A stretch of 64,000 nt of DNA from Haliclona indistincta (lineage: Eukaryota > Porifera > Demospongiae > Haplosclerida > Chalinidae), in the NCBI GenBank assembly GCA_964017065.1, contig OZ024786.1, positions 2,664,411 through 2,728,410 on the forward strand. The letters are read 5' to 3'. A program made the translations under genes and the position numbers. The notes under the pieces were generated by a model. The model had not been told where the DNA came from. It ran no database searches and was given only the letters and a program-made list of their open reading frames with translations. Position 1 is the stretch's first letter; each line of letters begins with the position of its first letter. Shown here piece after piece: positions 1 through 12,700 of this stretch.

Positions 1-237
1 AGCATGTCCAGTGTGCAGTATGCATGCAATTCCACGAGGCATCTGCACCTATGGTGCTTCATTACTATGGAGCAGTACATACCTGATAGTTCTTCCAACA
101 TGTTTCACAAATTCCTTGTATCGTGAGTGTCTGAGTGACGTGAATACATTGCCCAGTATAGTGATGAGAGAGGTAGAGAACGCAATCAGACGAAGCATTT
201 TAGTACTGGTACAGTGAGACACTGAATAGGTACCTGT

Positions 238-981
238 AGAGATGGGATGAGAGAGAGAGAGTGAGTAAGTAAGTGGGTGGGTGAGTGAGTGAGTGAGTGA
301 GTGAGTGAGTGAGTGAGTGAATGAGTGAGTGAGTGAGTGAGTGAGTGAGTGAGGGAGTGAGCGAGTGAGTGAGTGAATGAGAAAGTGAGTGAGTGAGTGA
401 GTGAGTGAGTGAGTGAGTGAGTGAGTGAGTGAGTGAGTGAATGAGTGAGTGAGTGAGTAAGTGAGTGAGAGAGTGAACGAGAGAGTCAATGAGTGAGTGA
501 GTGAGTGAGTGAATGAGTGAGTGAGTGAGGGAGTGAGCGAGTGAGTGAGTTAGTGAATGAGAAAGTGAGTGAGTGAGTGAGTGAGTGAGTGAGTGAGTGA
601 GTGAGTGAGTGAGTGAGTGAGTGAGTGAGTAAGTGAGTGAGTGAGCGAGTGGGTGAGTGAGTGAGAGAGTGAATGAATGAGAGAGTGAGTGAATGAGAGA
701 GTGAGTGAGTGAGTGAGTGAGTGAGTGAGTGAGTGAGTGAGTGAGTGAATGAATGAGAGAGTGAGTGAGTGAGTGAGTGAATGAATGAGAGAGTGAGTGA
801 GTGAATGAGAGAGTGAGTGAGTGAGTGAGTGAGTGAGTGAGTGAGTGAGTGAGTGAGTGAGTGAATGAGAGAGTGAGTGAGTGAGTGAGTGAATGAATGA
901 GAGAGTGAGTGAGTGATTGAGTGAATGAGAGAGTGAGTGAGTAAGTGAGTGAGTGAGTGAGTGAGTGAGTGGGTGAGTGAG
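238..981. repeat. (GTGA)n microsatellite, ~740 bp
   Basis: Nearly pure GTGA/GAGT repeat with scattered GAGA, GCGA and AATG variants. It fills the intron between exons B and C of the left-edge EPG5-like copy. The equivalent introns at 42,232-42,515 and 51,451-51,722 are less than half as long. Long open frames of Thr-His-Ser-Leu here are artefacts of the repeat. Confidence 0.95.
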
Positions 982-1149
982 TCTCACCATTTTGAGGTAC
1001 TTGTAGTATGTGTTAAAACACACATCTGATTGGTAATTTGACGAGTCCACTTGTAGCCATTGGTTCATCACCATCTTCACCCTCTCAGTCACTTCGCACA
1101 CGGTCACTAACTCCAACCATTCATTCTTCACCTAAAGAGCAGTATATTG

Positions 1150-2408
1150 TACTACATGTGTATTTGAATTAGTATAAACACACGATCACGTCACTACAAT
1201 GATACTCAATGCATCCTCTTACTTCCTATACTTTATAATTAACACAACAACAAGATGAATATAATAATAACCCTTTAGTAACTGTTAGTAGTGTACATGC
1301 ATGATTGTTTATAGGATGATCACATGATGTGCATGTGACTATCATGTGGTGTGTTATTCGAGGGTTCGTGACTGCTATAACTCCATGATCCTGTGTCCCA
1401 GACTAGCGTTATGTTGCTGAAGGTAGATATCGTATGAGATATGGCTGCATATCAGATATCAGCTCATGGCTGATGTGTAGTAAAGCCATGAGTTCAATAG
1501 CTTTACTACATCACCATAATTCACTTAACTATCCAGCCATACAAATGCAGAGTACGTTTCTAATCCTGTCTATACGTTTGAAAAACAACCACATTCACAA
1601 GAATTGCTTAACCTACCAACCGATCTGTAGGAAGGAATGCACTACCTGTATGGGCTCTATTGAGACTGGTCAATACTAATACTATGGATTCCTAGCTACA
1701 AACATTTCCTCATTAACAACTATGTGCTTTAAGTGCATAAGCTGAGCTTGATCAATCATACACTATCAGCATTGTGCTTTGAGTGTAAATGTGCCAAAAT
1801 ATTTTACACCACTTCAAAGAAATGTCTCATTGCTAAAATATATATTTACGCACATTCGTCATTAGCGGTGTTAAAGTTGTTTATTACCTTATTTATATCA
1901 TATCAAAGCACACAATAATTGTTATTAGTTTTACTGGTCCCACCTTAAGAATAAACAGCAATCTAGAAAAGTATTAGCCAAACCGCAGGTCAGGAAGCCT
2001 TCATATAAAAATTTATGTCTATTACAGCAGTTTTATTACTTCTTGTAAGGGTAAAGCATAAACCGTAGAGCGTAGACCGTAAAGCGTGGAGCACTAATGC
2101 GTTAAAATGTCATTAAGTCTTTGATCATGCTCCATTGTGTGAATAAATACCAGTGACTTGACACATGTTAGTGACTGCAAGGTGACAATTTACACTCAAA
2201 TCTTCCTTGCAAGAAGAAGTATAACCTCTGTAATTTAAATTTCAAATTATTGTGTCATTGTGTCCAGTTCAATTGTGTGCTCTCATTAACGTAATGCATT
2301 GTGGTACATTATCCCATTTTCTAGTATTTTTGTACAGATTTCAGCTAGATCAGAACATTGTATAGCTGTTGATAGTATGTGAAATGTGAGAATATCTCAT
2401 GGCTTTAC
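1150..2408. other. 1.26-kb non-coding block present only in copy 1
   Basis: The paralogous intron at 51,890 and 42,675 runs directly from GTACTAC into TTCCTTCC. Here the two halves are separated by about 1.26 kb of AT-rich sequence with no convincing exon, terminal repeat or RNA gene. It is either an insertion here or a deletion shared by the other two copies. Confidence 0.6.
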
Positions 2409-2917
2409 TTACTTCCTTCCGGTTTTGCTTTTCCCAATCTCCTTCCTTCTTCTCTCGCCAGCTCTTCCCCTCCGGCTCACAGCTCATAATTTTGTGAGAA
2501 CACTATCATGAGTCTCTCTGGATCATATTGTGGTAGTGATGGTAGTGTCTCATCGTGTAGTCTAGGGTCCTCCAACCATGACTTGAGTGAGAACCTGTAT
2601 GAACGGTTTAATGACACAGTATCATGAACAGGAGTCAAGAACATGGTTATGATCAAGAACAGTATCCACACTCATGTTACATGTATCATTAAGGTGACGG
2701 TTACCAGTTTGAGCTAATTAATATTCACAGAATATAAACGTCTGTAGCAGCAAAAGGAAGCATGCTATAAAACTTGGCGCATGTGCAAGAAATACTACCA
2801 TTAATTATTGTCACATGCAGTGCAGTAGACACAGTGAGTAATTGAGAAGGACCCATTGATGTACAGCTGGGTACCAAACATGACAAAGAGCTAGAAAGGT
2901 GGTAAGAGAGGATTTAC

Positions 2918-2971
2918 CTGAGTCATGGATGCTTGTAGTGCTCTTATCTCCTCCGACAATTGAATAAAAAC
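2918..2971 (-). pseudogene. Duplicate of the Rab penultimate exon (18 codons)
   Basis: A 54-base stretch flanked by an acceptor CAG and a donor GTAAAT encodes VFIQLSEEIRALQASMTQ, identical in protein to 52,462-52,515. In the second locus this exon joins in phase to the Rab exons, but no other Rab exon lies upstream here. It looks like an orphan exon carried along with the duplicated EPG5-like segment. Confidence 0.6.
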
Positions 2972-2999
2972 CTGAAAATGAGTAAGAAGATGTGATACA

Positions 3000-4790
3000 A
3001 TAATATTACACAAGTTTCAGTGCAACCATTGTGCCTGACAATGGTTTACAGATAATTATGTGAGGCTGCTTCCTTAGTACACACAGTTGTACTATCATAA
3101 CTACACTTTTGGTATTAGACTATGGATAATAAACCACTCAACCATGATCAGACTAAAACCAGTCGACTAGATGTATATTACTAATCTCCAGTAGAGCTAT
3201 ATAGTGTGGTACATATTGTAAAGTAGGATACATGTAAACTAACACTCTATGATGGTATAGATGGATCATGCTTATATGATTTATTGAGCAATGTGTTCAC
3301 AAAACATTGACTAGATGAATTTAGTAATGTCAGTGTATGAACCAGTACTAATACAACAGTCCTTTGAGGTATGACAACATCAACAAAGTGAATCTGTTTA
3401 AGGTGCAGAGTACTGTTGTTAATAGGGCTGGGACAAAGAGATTAGTCTCGTCCCGAGGCCACACCTCATTTAGTCACCTGGTACACACTGCCTGCGCATG
3501 CGTTTAACCCTTCACAGGGTAACTATTGAGACTTGGTGTCTCTCCGCACATTGCTATTTGACAACTTTTTCAAAAACTTTTGGTGACACTCTGGCGGGGA
3601 AATGCTACTCTTCTGCTGAGGAAACGGCATCCAGGTCCCCTTGCTCTTGACTTTCATTCCTAACTATTTCTGTTATTTTTTGTTATTACTCAGCACCCTT
3701 GTTAACTTGTTCACTAACTATTGGTAACTATTGGCAACTACATGAAGTGGGTGTCAAATCTTAACAATGCAGTGGATGAGTGGTTTAGACCAACTGTGCC
3801 ATAAACACTTCATCAACAATGAAGCAGGTGCAGATGTAATTGCATGCATACTGCACACTGGACATGCTTTGACAGCATATTAATTTGATGATGATTGTAA
3901 CAGATTTATAAAGCACAAAGCTGGCAAAAAACAGAAGCCAATAGTATGCTACCACAGTGTAATAATTAGCTGGGTGTGTACAAGGCAAGCTAGCACACAG
4001 CCATGCTTGTAACAGCTTTTTTTGTTTTTGTTTTTTGCTGAAGTTTAACCCTCCACGCTATCCTGTAGTCGAGATTAAACCTACAATCTGCTAGCCAGTT
4101 AACCATGGACACATTCAATTTCGGAGAAGTACAGATCACCATGCATCAACGGTAAACATACTAAGCTAATCACGAAGAAAGAAGCTCTAATTCAAAAATC
4201 TAAGACCTTCGATTCCAGCTATTAATGTGTTATGTTGCTATTGCACTTACCACAAGCTGATTCTTTGCCGTCTTAGAGCGGACAGACAAACAGACACGCA
4301 TGAATACTATATGCCTTCAGGCTCCGCCCACTAAGGCATAACAAGCCAAGCCAATTCACTGTGCAAAACATAAGCTTAAAATTCCATGTTGTCAGAGCAA
4401 AATGAACACCTCTGTATGTGTAAAACCATGGTAACACTCTTGGTAACACAACACATAATGCACCATGCCCCACACTCCAAATAGAGCCAACCTTCAGACG
4501 ATGTGAGGATCATTGCTACGAGGAAGTGATCGAGCTGGCAGCCCTAGCTATATATAGCTGGAGTAGATCCTGATGAACTATGAATTCACTAGCTCAAGCC
4601 CCACTAGCTTCACTCTGCAGGAAATAGACACTATAAATTTTTAGTTACTGTTTTATAATTCTCAGAGTAAGTGGAGCATTGGTAACACCAGGAGCATATA
4701 CCACCAATGAACAAAACCCAACACATAGGTACATGACTGTGACATTGATTGATGCATAAACAGAGCTATGTGCAGCTGTAATCACAATTA
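3000..4790. other. Non-coding stretch with a dispersed repeat
   Basis: No coding exon found. About 3,800-4,250 is related to 53,790-54,240 and, inverted, to 41,880-42,060 (shared phrases around GGACATGCTTTGACAGCA and TAACAGATTTATAAAG). This is a dispersed repeat family, not a gene. The part up to about 3,530 is duplicated at 52,580-53,090. Confidence 0.6.
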
Positions 4791-4797
4791 CACTGAC

Positions 4798-4857
4798 CTG
4801 TAACACCAGTCACTCCATATGAACTGTCTCTGCTCGCTCCTACTCCTTGCTCAATGT
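4798..4857 (-). CDS. Phase-1 linker exon (…SSYGVTGVT)
   Basis: Bounded on the minus strand by GTAG and GTCAGTG, 60 bases, entering and leaving in phase 1. It encodes a short hydrophilic stretch ending SSYGVTGVT. The same ending occurs in the exon at 8,800-8,853, so the two are duplicates. It lies downstream of a decayed Death exon and may be an alternative or dead 3' extension of the SAM-ANK-ROC gene. Confidence 0.45.
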
Positions 4858-5303
4858 CTACAGACTAGACGAGCAACAATATAGGAGCGGAGCTTGTTAT
4901 CCATTGCTTACAGTGGTATTCTTTGAGCAGTATAGATGCAAACTCTTTGTCTCTTTTCTCTATTACGGCGACCAGTGCACTGAACAGGTGAGGCGACGTG
5001 TTGATCATCTTTCCCAATGCTTCGGACGTGATGGAGTGAGGCTATCTTGTCTTGAATACCTCGGCCCGGCCGTGACAGCAACGGCGTTGTCGTATCCAGC
5101 ATGACAAACAGGATGAGATTAAAGGCACATGATGATGATGATAAGTCAGAGGTCCGTACACGACGGTTGTTGGTGGTATACTCGAGACACGCCATTTTCC
5201 CGCGAAAACTCCTCCTACAAAATGGGTGTGACCAATCAGCTGTTTGAAGTGGTGGATACTGACTAGTCCATTTGAGAATCTATTTCAAGCCTACACATAA
5301 TTA

Positions 5304-5501
5304 TTATAAAATCATTTCTGTTACAATATCATGAAACGAAGGTGTCTCTGATAGCTTTAGTGAGGTCTCCTGGTAGACCAGCTTCAGTGATGCACTCAGC
5401 AAGAGCTGACCAAGTGCATGCATGGAGCAGCTGATCATCATAAACCAGTCTCTCAGGATCATTCGAACAAACTCATTCTTTCTTTGTACTAATGTCTCCA
5501 C
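5304..5501 (-). pseudogene. Decayed Death-fold exon
   Basis: The minus strand begins with KNEFVRMILRDWF, then needs a frame change to read TWSALAECITEAGLPGDL followed by a KAIRDTF motif. These match the intact exon at 6,412-6,770 (DEFVRKILKYWL; TWSALAECVTDAGLPGAL). The frame break and the following 29-bp minisatellite indicate a broken tandem copy. Confidence 0.6.
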
Positions 5502-5960
5502 TACAGTGCTGCTGGTACTAGTGTCTCTACTACAGTGCTGCTGGTACTAGTGTCTCTACTACAGTGCTGCTGGTACTAGTGTCTCTACTACAGTGCTGCT
5601 GGTACTAGTGTCTCTACTACAGTGATGCTGGTACTATAGTGTCTCTACTACAGTGATGCTGGTACTAGTGTCTCTACTACAGTGATGCTGGTACTAGTGT
5701 CTCTACTACAGTGATGCTGGTACTAGTGTCTCTACTACAGTGATGCTGGTACTAATGTCTCTACTACAGTGCTGCTGGTACTAGTGTCTCTACTACAGTG
5801 CTGCTGGTACTATAGTGTCTCTACTACACCGGTGCTGGTACTATAGTGTCTCTACTACACCGGTGCTGGTACTAGTGTCTCTACTACGGTAGTGTTGCTG
5901 GTACTAGTGTCTCTACTAATACAGTGCTAGTGGTACTAGTGTCTCAACTACAGTGCAACA
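5497..5960. repeat. 29-bp minisatellite, ~16 units
   Basis: Tandem units of about 29 bases built on TCTCTACTACAGTG and CTGGTACTAGTG, with GCTGCT/GATGCT and CCGGTG variants. It directly abuts the 5' side (minus-strand sense) of the decayed Death exon. Confidence 0.9.
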
Positions 5961-6411
5961 ACACTAAAAAACATGTACATGTAGATATTTTGGAGAAATT
6001 TACAATTCTATGTCGATTAATCTTTTATTTCTCTTGTATTCTATGATGCTCTATGTTCTGTAACTCCCTTGAGAGCATTGATATGGTTCTCCATGTGTAC
6101 GGCACTTTCTGTTCCCTCTCCCACTGCTCAAATACTTGGGTGTAGAGCTCACAACCAAGTATGGGAGGAGCTGAAAACCACTGACTCACATAATGTACAA
6201 GTCTGCTCCGAGCTCTCCTGACAAACTATTAAGCTATTTTGTATACTTATGCTCTGCCAGTTACAAAATGTATTTTTTTTTCATTTTACAAAAAATAATT
6301 CATTGGTATAATAATAATGATGATTGTCTAAGTCTCGGGAGTGTTATAAAACAGTTTCTGATCATTCAGAGGGTTCCTATATGGAAGGGAACAACCAGTT
6401 GCACATTAAGA

Positions 6412-6770
6412 TTATGAAATTGAGCTCTCAATGAGACAAACCTGAAGGAAGGTGTCTCTGATGGCTTTAGCAAGAGCTCCAGGCAGACCAGCATCAGTGA
6501 CACACTCAGCGAGGGCTGACCAAGTGCGTGTAACAGCTGGATCATCATCATCTCGAGACAACCAGTATTTTAGGATCTTTCGAACAAACTCGTCCGTTTC
6601 TTTGCATTCCTTCACAAATTTATTCACTTGGACATCATCGTCCAAAAGCATGATAGCAAAGTCTGAGCATTGCCATTTTTCCAATGATGAGATCCATTTA
6701 ATTACTTTAAGAGTAGTCCCATCAGCCTTCTTCAGATTAATTAGCTGTTTATATGTTGGTCTGTCCATAA
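6412..6770 (-). CDS. Death-fold exon 2 (last supported exon of the SAM-ANK-ROC gene)
   Basis: The exon opens after a TGCAG acceptor in phase 1 with VMDRPTYKQLINL and runs to a stop at 6,412. An alternative is a donor at 6,441 (CAG|GTTTGT). It encodes about 119 residues predicted to be helical. The C-terminal half, DEFVRKILKYWL then TWSALAECVTDAGLPGAL then KAIRDTF, is the typical end of Death or Death-like domains in invertebrate signalling proteins. Such domains mediate homotypic assembly in apoptosis and innate immunity. The upstream exons at 6,841-6,960, 8,800-8,853 and 9,523-9,585 all join in phase 1, which ties it to the ROC-COR exon. A possible poly(A) signal (AATAAA on the minus strand) lies near 6,024. 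The domain is well supported; the exact 3' end is not. Confidence 0.7.
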
Positions 6771-9700
6771 CTGCATGTACATGACAAAAAATACACATGA
6801 TAGTTTTCAGAGAATATTTTAACCACAAAGTGTACAGTACCTGAGCTACTAGCTGATGGTAGATTAGAGCCATGAGTCACTGGACCAGCTGGTCTACTAG
6901 CAGCAGCTGGTAGTACAGTATAAGATGATGGAGTAGGTTGGATACTGGTTGGTTCAGGCACTGTCATCAGAAAAGATAATAGTAATAATCACTGATACTA
7001 AGTGCATCACAGTGGTACATTCATATACTAGTCTAGCAAGCAATGCTATCATTGCTAAGTATGAAACATTACAGTGTGAGTGTGTGTTAGCAGCAGACGG
7101 AGCATTGACAGACGGAGCATTGACAGACGGAGCAGTGTGCATGTACGAGTGAGTGAGTGTGTGAGCTAGCGTGAATGTGAGTTAGCATGAGTGTGTGCTT
7201 GTGTTAGTGAGTCAGTGTGTGAATGTGTCTTTCTGTGATGTGCGTGAGTGATGTGTAGTGTGTGTGACAGTATTTATAAACAAAGAAACAACATAGTTAT
7301 TTTGGCTCTAATAATGTTCAGAGAGTGGATGATATACTACACAAAGATAAAAAGATTTAACTCAGAGGTGTGAAAACAGTGGTTTGATAAGAACATAAGA
7401 ATACATGCATCCACTCGTGGGAACAGCGCAAGGAAAGTAAACAAAATCACAGAAAATCTGTTTCCACTGGTACTTCTACAGTGTTCCACACGAAGAGAGT
7501 AGAAAAATAGTTTTTGCACATTTTGCTTCATATCTCAGTAACTAATGATCCTACTGGCATGTTGCATGTATCATAATGATCCTCTATCCTTACTGAACAC
7601 CCTGATTCATATGGCTTCAACTCACGTGACATGGGCGTGGCGCAACATGGCAGGATATTGGACCTACTGGAAGGACAAGGTTAGGCAAAGAACTTTTGAG
7701 TTACTGGTAGTTAAGATTTCTTAACGCTGCATTAAAACCCTCACCCAGGGCGCCTACCTGTGGGCTGAGTGTTTTGCCTTAACTTTCATTAGTTCGGCGT
7801 CAGGGAGCAAATAATAGCGTCCTCGACCGACCAAAAGCTTAGGCACGGGAAATCCGATTCTCTGGGAGTTAAGGTCCAAGAATAGGAAATTGCATTGCCA
7901 ATACATTCATCTTTACTTTAGAACTTGCGCAGAGTCTGTAGAAATACGCACATCGACAAACGCGACTGTTCTCTGCTAGAGAGCTGTTTTCTGACCGCCA
8001 TCTTGCTAGTTTAATGGATTTTTGTGATGTCACCCATAATAAATATTATCATGCGATGAGTCATAACTAATACAAAATACATTGAATCACTTTAATAGTT
8101 ATGACTCATCATTGACTAATAACCAACGTGTGACATCACAAAAATCCATTAACTAGCAAGATGGCGGTCAGAAAACAGCTCTCTAGCAGAGAACAGTCGC
8201 GTTTGTCGATGTGCGTATTTCTACAGACTCTGCGCAAGTTCTAAAGTAAAGATGAATGTATTGGCAATGCAATTTCCTATTCTTGGACCTTAACTCCCAG
8301 AGAATCGGATTTCCCGTGCCTAAGCTTTTGGTCGGTCGAGGACGCTATTATTTGCTCCCTGACGCTGAACTAATGAAAGTTAAGGCAAAACACTCAGCCC
8401 ACAGGTAGGCGCCCTGGGTGAGGGTTTTAATGCAGCGTTAAGAAATCTTAACTACCAGTAACTCAAAAGTTCTTTGCCTAACCTTGTCCTTCCAGTAGGT
8501 CCAATATCCCGCCATGTTGCGTCACGCCCATGTCACGTGAGTTGAAGCCATATGAATCAGGGTGTTCAGTAAGGATAGAGGATCATTATGATACATGCAA
8601 CATGCCAGTAGGATCATTAGTTACTGAGATATGAAGCAAAATGTGCAAAAACTATTTTTCTACTCTCTTCGTGTGGAACACTGTATTTATTTCCCATGCA
8701 ATATAATTATGCCCACAAAAATAGGTGTGCACTGCTGTTGTTCAAGACATCTTCATAATTAATGCTAAAACAATGTATAGAGTGCAGTAATACACTGACC
8801 TGTAACACCAGTCACTCCATATGAGCTGCCTTTACACGCTTCTTGCTTTGTGTCTATAGACAAGATGACAACTATGCTAATATTAAATGCGTGAGGCTTA
8901 ATAGCTGCTTGTTAGCTCCACTGTCTCAGCTGCTAGAGACAGTGGAGATTGCATTATCAGTAGTACGGTGATATTCATTTATTTTGATCAAATCTGGGTC
9001 GAAAATATTATAATTATTAGGTTCAACAAAGCACTTGTGAATTGAATGCTATAGAATATGCTACTATAAATTCCACTTACGCATGCTTTTACAGAATGTG
9101 GACCAATTGACATTCTCCAAACTAGGGTGGAGTGCTATACTCTACAGTGGCGGATCTAGGATTGAAGAAAGGGAGGTTCTTAGTGGAATGGGCGCGCTTG
9201 CGCGTCGCGAATTTTTGAAAACCACGCCCAATTTCGGTCAAAATCTAGCCTACTTTTGCGTTGAATCTGCAGAGGGTTGAATCCTTGTTACTTTAGGCGG
9301 TCTTGAGTGTGGTGAATGTGGGACAACCCCTAGTTATGATTGTATAAACTAAATTCCTCATAAGGTAATGTAGCTTGTGAATATCACTATTGAGCGCAAA
9401 GGGGGTTCGCGTGCACCTCTGGATCTACCCTAGATCCGCCACTGCTCTATACTAGCCAACGCAAAGACCTATTGTTCTGAATTAGTGTGTGCACAGGTTA
9501 TATACAGAGTACATGCACATACCGGGCACAGAGTCTGCTGCTAGGAGATGTTGAGATTTAGTGTCATGAGGAGTAGATGAGCTATCTGTAGCAGGAGAAA
9601 ATAGTATAACACAAAAGTCTCCTTGCATCAATAATAATTTGCAGTATTTTGCTGTATATAGTATACAGTGAGCTATAATAATATTATAGTGAGTGCTAAG

Positions 9701-12700
9701 CACATACCTAGCCAAAGAATGTGCCTGGAATCCAGCTCACAGCTCTCTGGAGTTGGTGGGCAAGGCACACACACGTCTTTAGCTAGATTCTTAGCTACAA
9801 TATACTCTTCACACATGTTGACAGCATCAACCAGTGTCTCCCATCTGCCGCTCTCATCCACATTAGCTGTCCAGTGGTTCACCAAAGCTATCAATCTGCT
9901 GAGGTCGCTCCTGTTCTCTGACTCGATCCCAGGAACACGGTCAGCCAGCATCAGTCCAAACGCAAGATCCATCCACTTATGTTCCGGGAATTTGTGTTTC
10001 TTGAGCTTGTTTAAAATTATGCCAGAATCAGCTGCTATAGAGACAGTGGAGAGATAAACATCACATAGCTCACATTCCATTATGAGTACAGCAATATTCA
10101 TTTAATCTGGGTTGAAAGCATTATAATCAAAATTAAGTTCAAACAAAGCACTAATCTTGTGAATGCATGGAGTTGGTTTAGTGATTTCACTCATGCATGC
10201 ATTTATAGAATGTGGACCCGTTGACATTCACAAAACAAGGGCAGAGTGCTATTATGCTATACTAGCTAGAATTTAATGCAAGCCCACAAAGACCTAGTTC
10301 TCAATTAGTGCGTGCACAGCTTATTATACAGAGTATATACATGCACATACCTGGCACAGAGTGACTATCTGCTGCTAGGAGATGTTGAGATTTAGTGTCA
10401 TGAGGAGTAGATGAGCTATCTGTAGCAGGAGAAAATAGTATAACACAAAAGTCTCCTTGTATCATTAATATTGCTGTACCAGTTATAAAGTATACAATGA
10501 ACTAGTGAGTGCTAGCACATACCTAGCCAGAGCATGTGCCTGGAATCCAGTTTACAACTTTCTCCTGTCTCCTCTGCCTCGCATTCCAGAATCCCTGAGA
10601 GAGGGTTGTAGGCACAGGTGTGGTGAGCACTGCCCTTGCCACAGGAGCACAGAAAGGAGTCCACCTTGGTGATGGCACCTTCTCCTTTTTGAATGATATG
10701 GAGTTTTTCTTCAGTCAAACTTATCGACCTCAGAACGTGATCTCGGATAGTCGTGCCTTCTTTTGGATGATCCTCGAAATAAGAAAAGTAGATTTCCAGT
10801 TGAAGATGTCGCTCGATCAAGTACACATGTCCTCCACGATTGTATTTCAACTTGATCATGTTTCGATATTGTCGGCAACTCAGATCTTGTAGGCGTAACT
10901 TTTCCATAGAAAAGTATGATGAGAATTTTGTGAGAAGGAAGACTATTATGGCTGGTAGATAACCCACTGGGATTGGAATGTCTTCATTTTTTCGTCTCAG
11001 TCTGATAACCCACGGAAGAGATGATGCAGACACCGGGGCACTTGGTTCAGGAGCATAGGAAAGAGCACAAGGCATGAAATACTCTTTGTCGATTTCAACA
11101 GCTATCTTGACGTGCTCCAAGATATCTAGAAAGAATTGTAGCGTGATATGCTCATTGAACTCAACACACTTCTTCAAGGTTTCTCTGCTAAAGCGACCAT
11201 GGTACTGTAGTCGTTCCTTGGTTCTACCAGGTAGCACAATCTTATAGTGATCAGCAAGGAATTTTTCACGTAGAAACGATACACTGATCATTCTAGAGAG
11301 CATGTTGAGCACTGGTTTGGTGTCAATGATGACAGAATCTCTGAGCTTTGGAGTATCAAAATGCATTATCAGGCTAATGTCATGAAAGAACTGGATTGCT
11401 TGTTTCGTCTCTGATTGGCCCATACCCAAAGTATCTCCAAGTTTATAGCACTGATCTAGTGTAAGCACAGCTTTTTGTTCTTCCTCAGCTATCGTGAGTA
11501 TGTTGAGAAGAAGCCCAAACCACCGTAGCCTCATTTCGACTTTCAAGCTGACATCTGCCTTCTTAAAGAGTCTTCTAAGATCCTTAGCTAACTCTGCTCT
11601 CTTCTTCATAGCCCCAGCATCTTCGACCTCGGTGTCATCAGCTTTTTTGCCCAAAGCAGCATTGACAGGCAGAATGACCTTCTTATCCAGCTGTACTCGA
11701 AATGGCTCGTATGGTTCAAGGACTTGCCTGAGAATCGATTCCTTTTCTTCAACAGTTTCACTGCAATCACGAGCCTTGTCTTCAAATGTGCCCACTATAG
11801 TGAATTTAGCTCCCTTTGGACACTTTGTTGCTGACGGTGTGTGTGGCGGCTGAATAGAAGCTACTGACTTGGCCAGTGTCTCAACTATCTGCTTGTGTGT
11901 CAAAGGGACACATTCTTCGTCAAAAGAAGCACACTCATCTTTTAAAAAATAATTAAAAGCTGGTGTTTTCTTCAAAGGCTCATTCAATTTGACAGGAAAA
12001 ATTTGAAGGCAACTGTTGCGAAGAAAGAGAGCAGATGCATCTAGAAATGGTGGTTGGCCACCACAATCAGTGACCATCATCCAGTGGGAGTTGAAGATTA
12101 CTTCTGACTCCTCCGTGTTAAAAAGCTTCTTGACCAGGTCAGGAAACACAGTAGAGGCAGGTTCATCAAGTGGTGCTGTAGTAGAGTTACTCGCTTGAGG
12201 AAGCAGTTGATCATCTTCTGTGTCACTGGTAGATTGGTTGGTTGTTACTACTGTTGCGCCTATTCGCTTTTCTTTGATAGTCTTCTTCATTGCTTCGCAT
12301 ATCAGTTCAGACATCTTGTCTGTAGTGACTAGCTCCCACTCTACTCCTTCTGTTGCACTGTCAGTCATCAAGTAGCGAGAGGGTGGATCAATACAGTCTG
12401 TACTGTTCCTTTGAGGGGATGGATCTTTCCCCATAGCGAGATCAAGAACAGATGTCTTGCCAACACCAGGATAGCCCTGAGTACCAACATTGGTGATTTC
12501 CATCCCAACTCTAACTCCCATCGAGGCCTTGGCAACATCTGGGTCAATGTCTACAAAGTGATGAGACAAAAATAAAATTGTACACACCATGCATCAATAC
12601 TTGATATGCCCCTGGGTATGTGTACCATAATTATGATTCAGATACTATCACAAGGCAAAGATCAATAATGTATTAGCAGTGCAATCTCCCAGTTTTGGAG

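Larger units (their letters stand above)
58..3530 (-). pseudogene. Left-edge partial copy of the EPG5-like exons (copy 1)
   Basis: This block matches 51,265-53,090 nearly base for base outside the repeats. Read on the minus strand it holds exon A (about 2,480-2,670, motifs HDTVSLNRSYRF and LHDETLPSLPQYDPERL), exon B (about 985-1,130, NEWLELVT and MVMNQWLQV) and exon C (about 85-210, TSLITILGNVFTSLRHSRY). Unlike the other two copies, exon B keeps a tryptophan codon where they carry TAG, and it has an extra 9 bases (residues VCE). The exon A donor differs from the other copies (GAGCTGTGAG instead of GAGGTGAGT), which may shift the junction. The gene would continue beyond the left edge, so this could be either a working gene or a fragment. 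The family name is tentative. Confidence 0.55.

Noticed and set aside
4908..5195. 95-codon minus-strand frame
   Set aside because: No domain, no repeat of it elsewhere, and no fitting splice sites.
5497..5960. CRISPR array
   Set aside because: Direct tandem repeat without spacers in animal DNA; it is a minisatellite.
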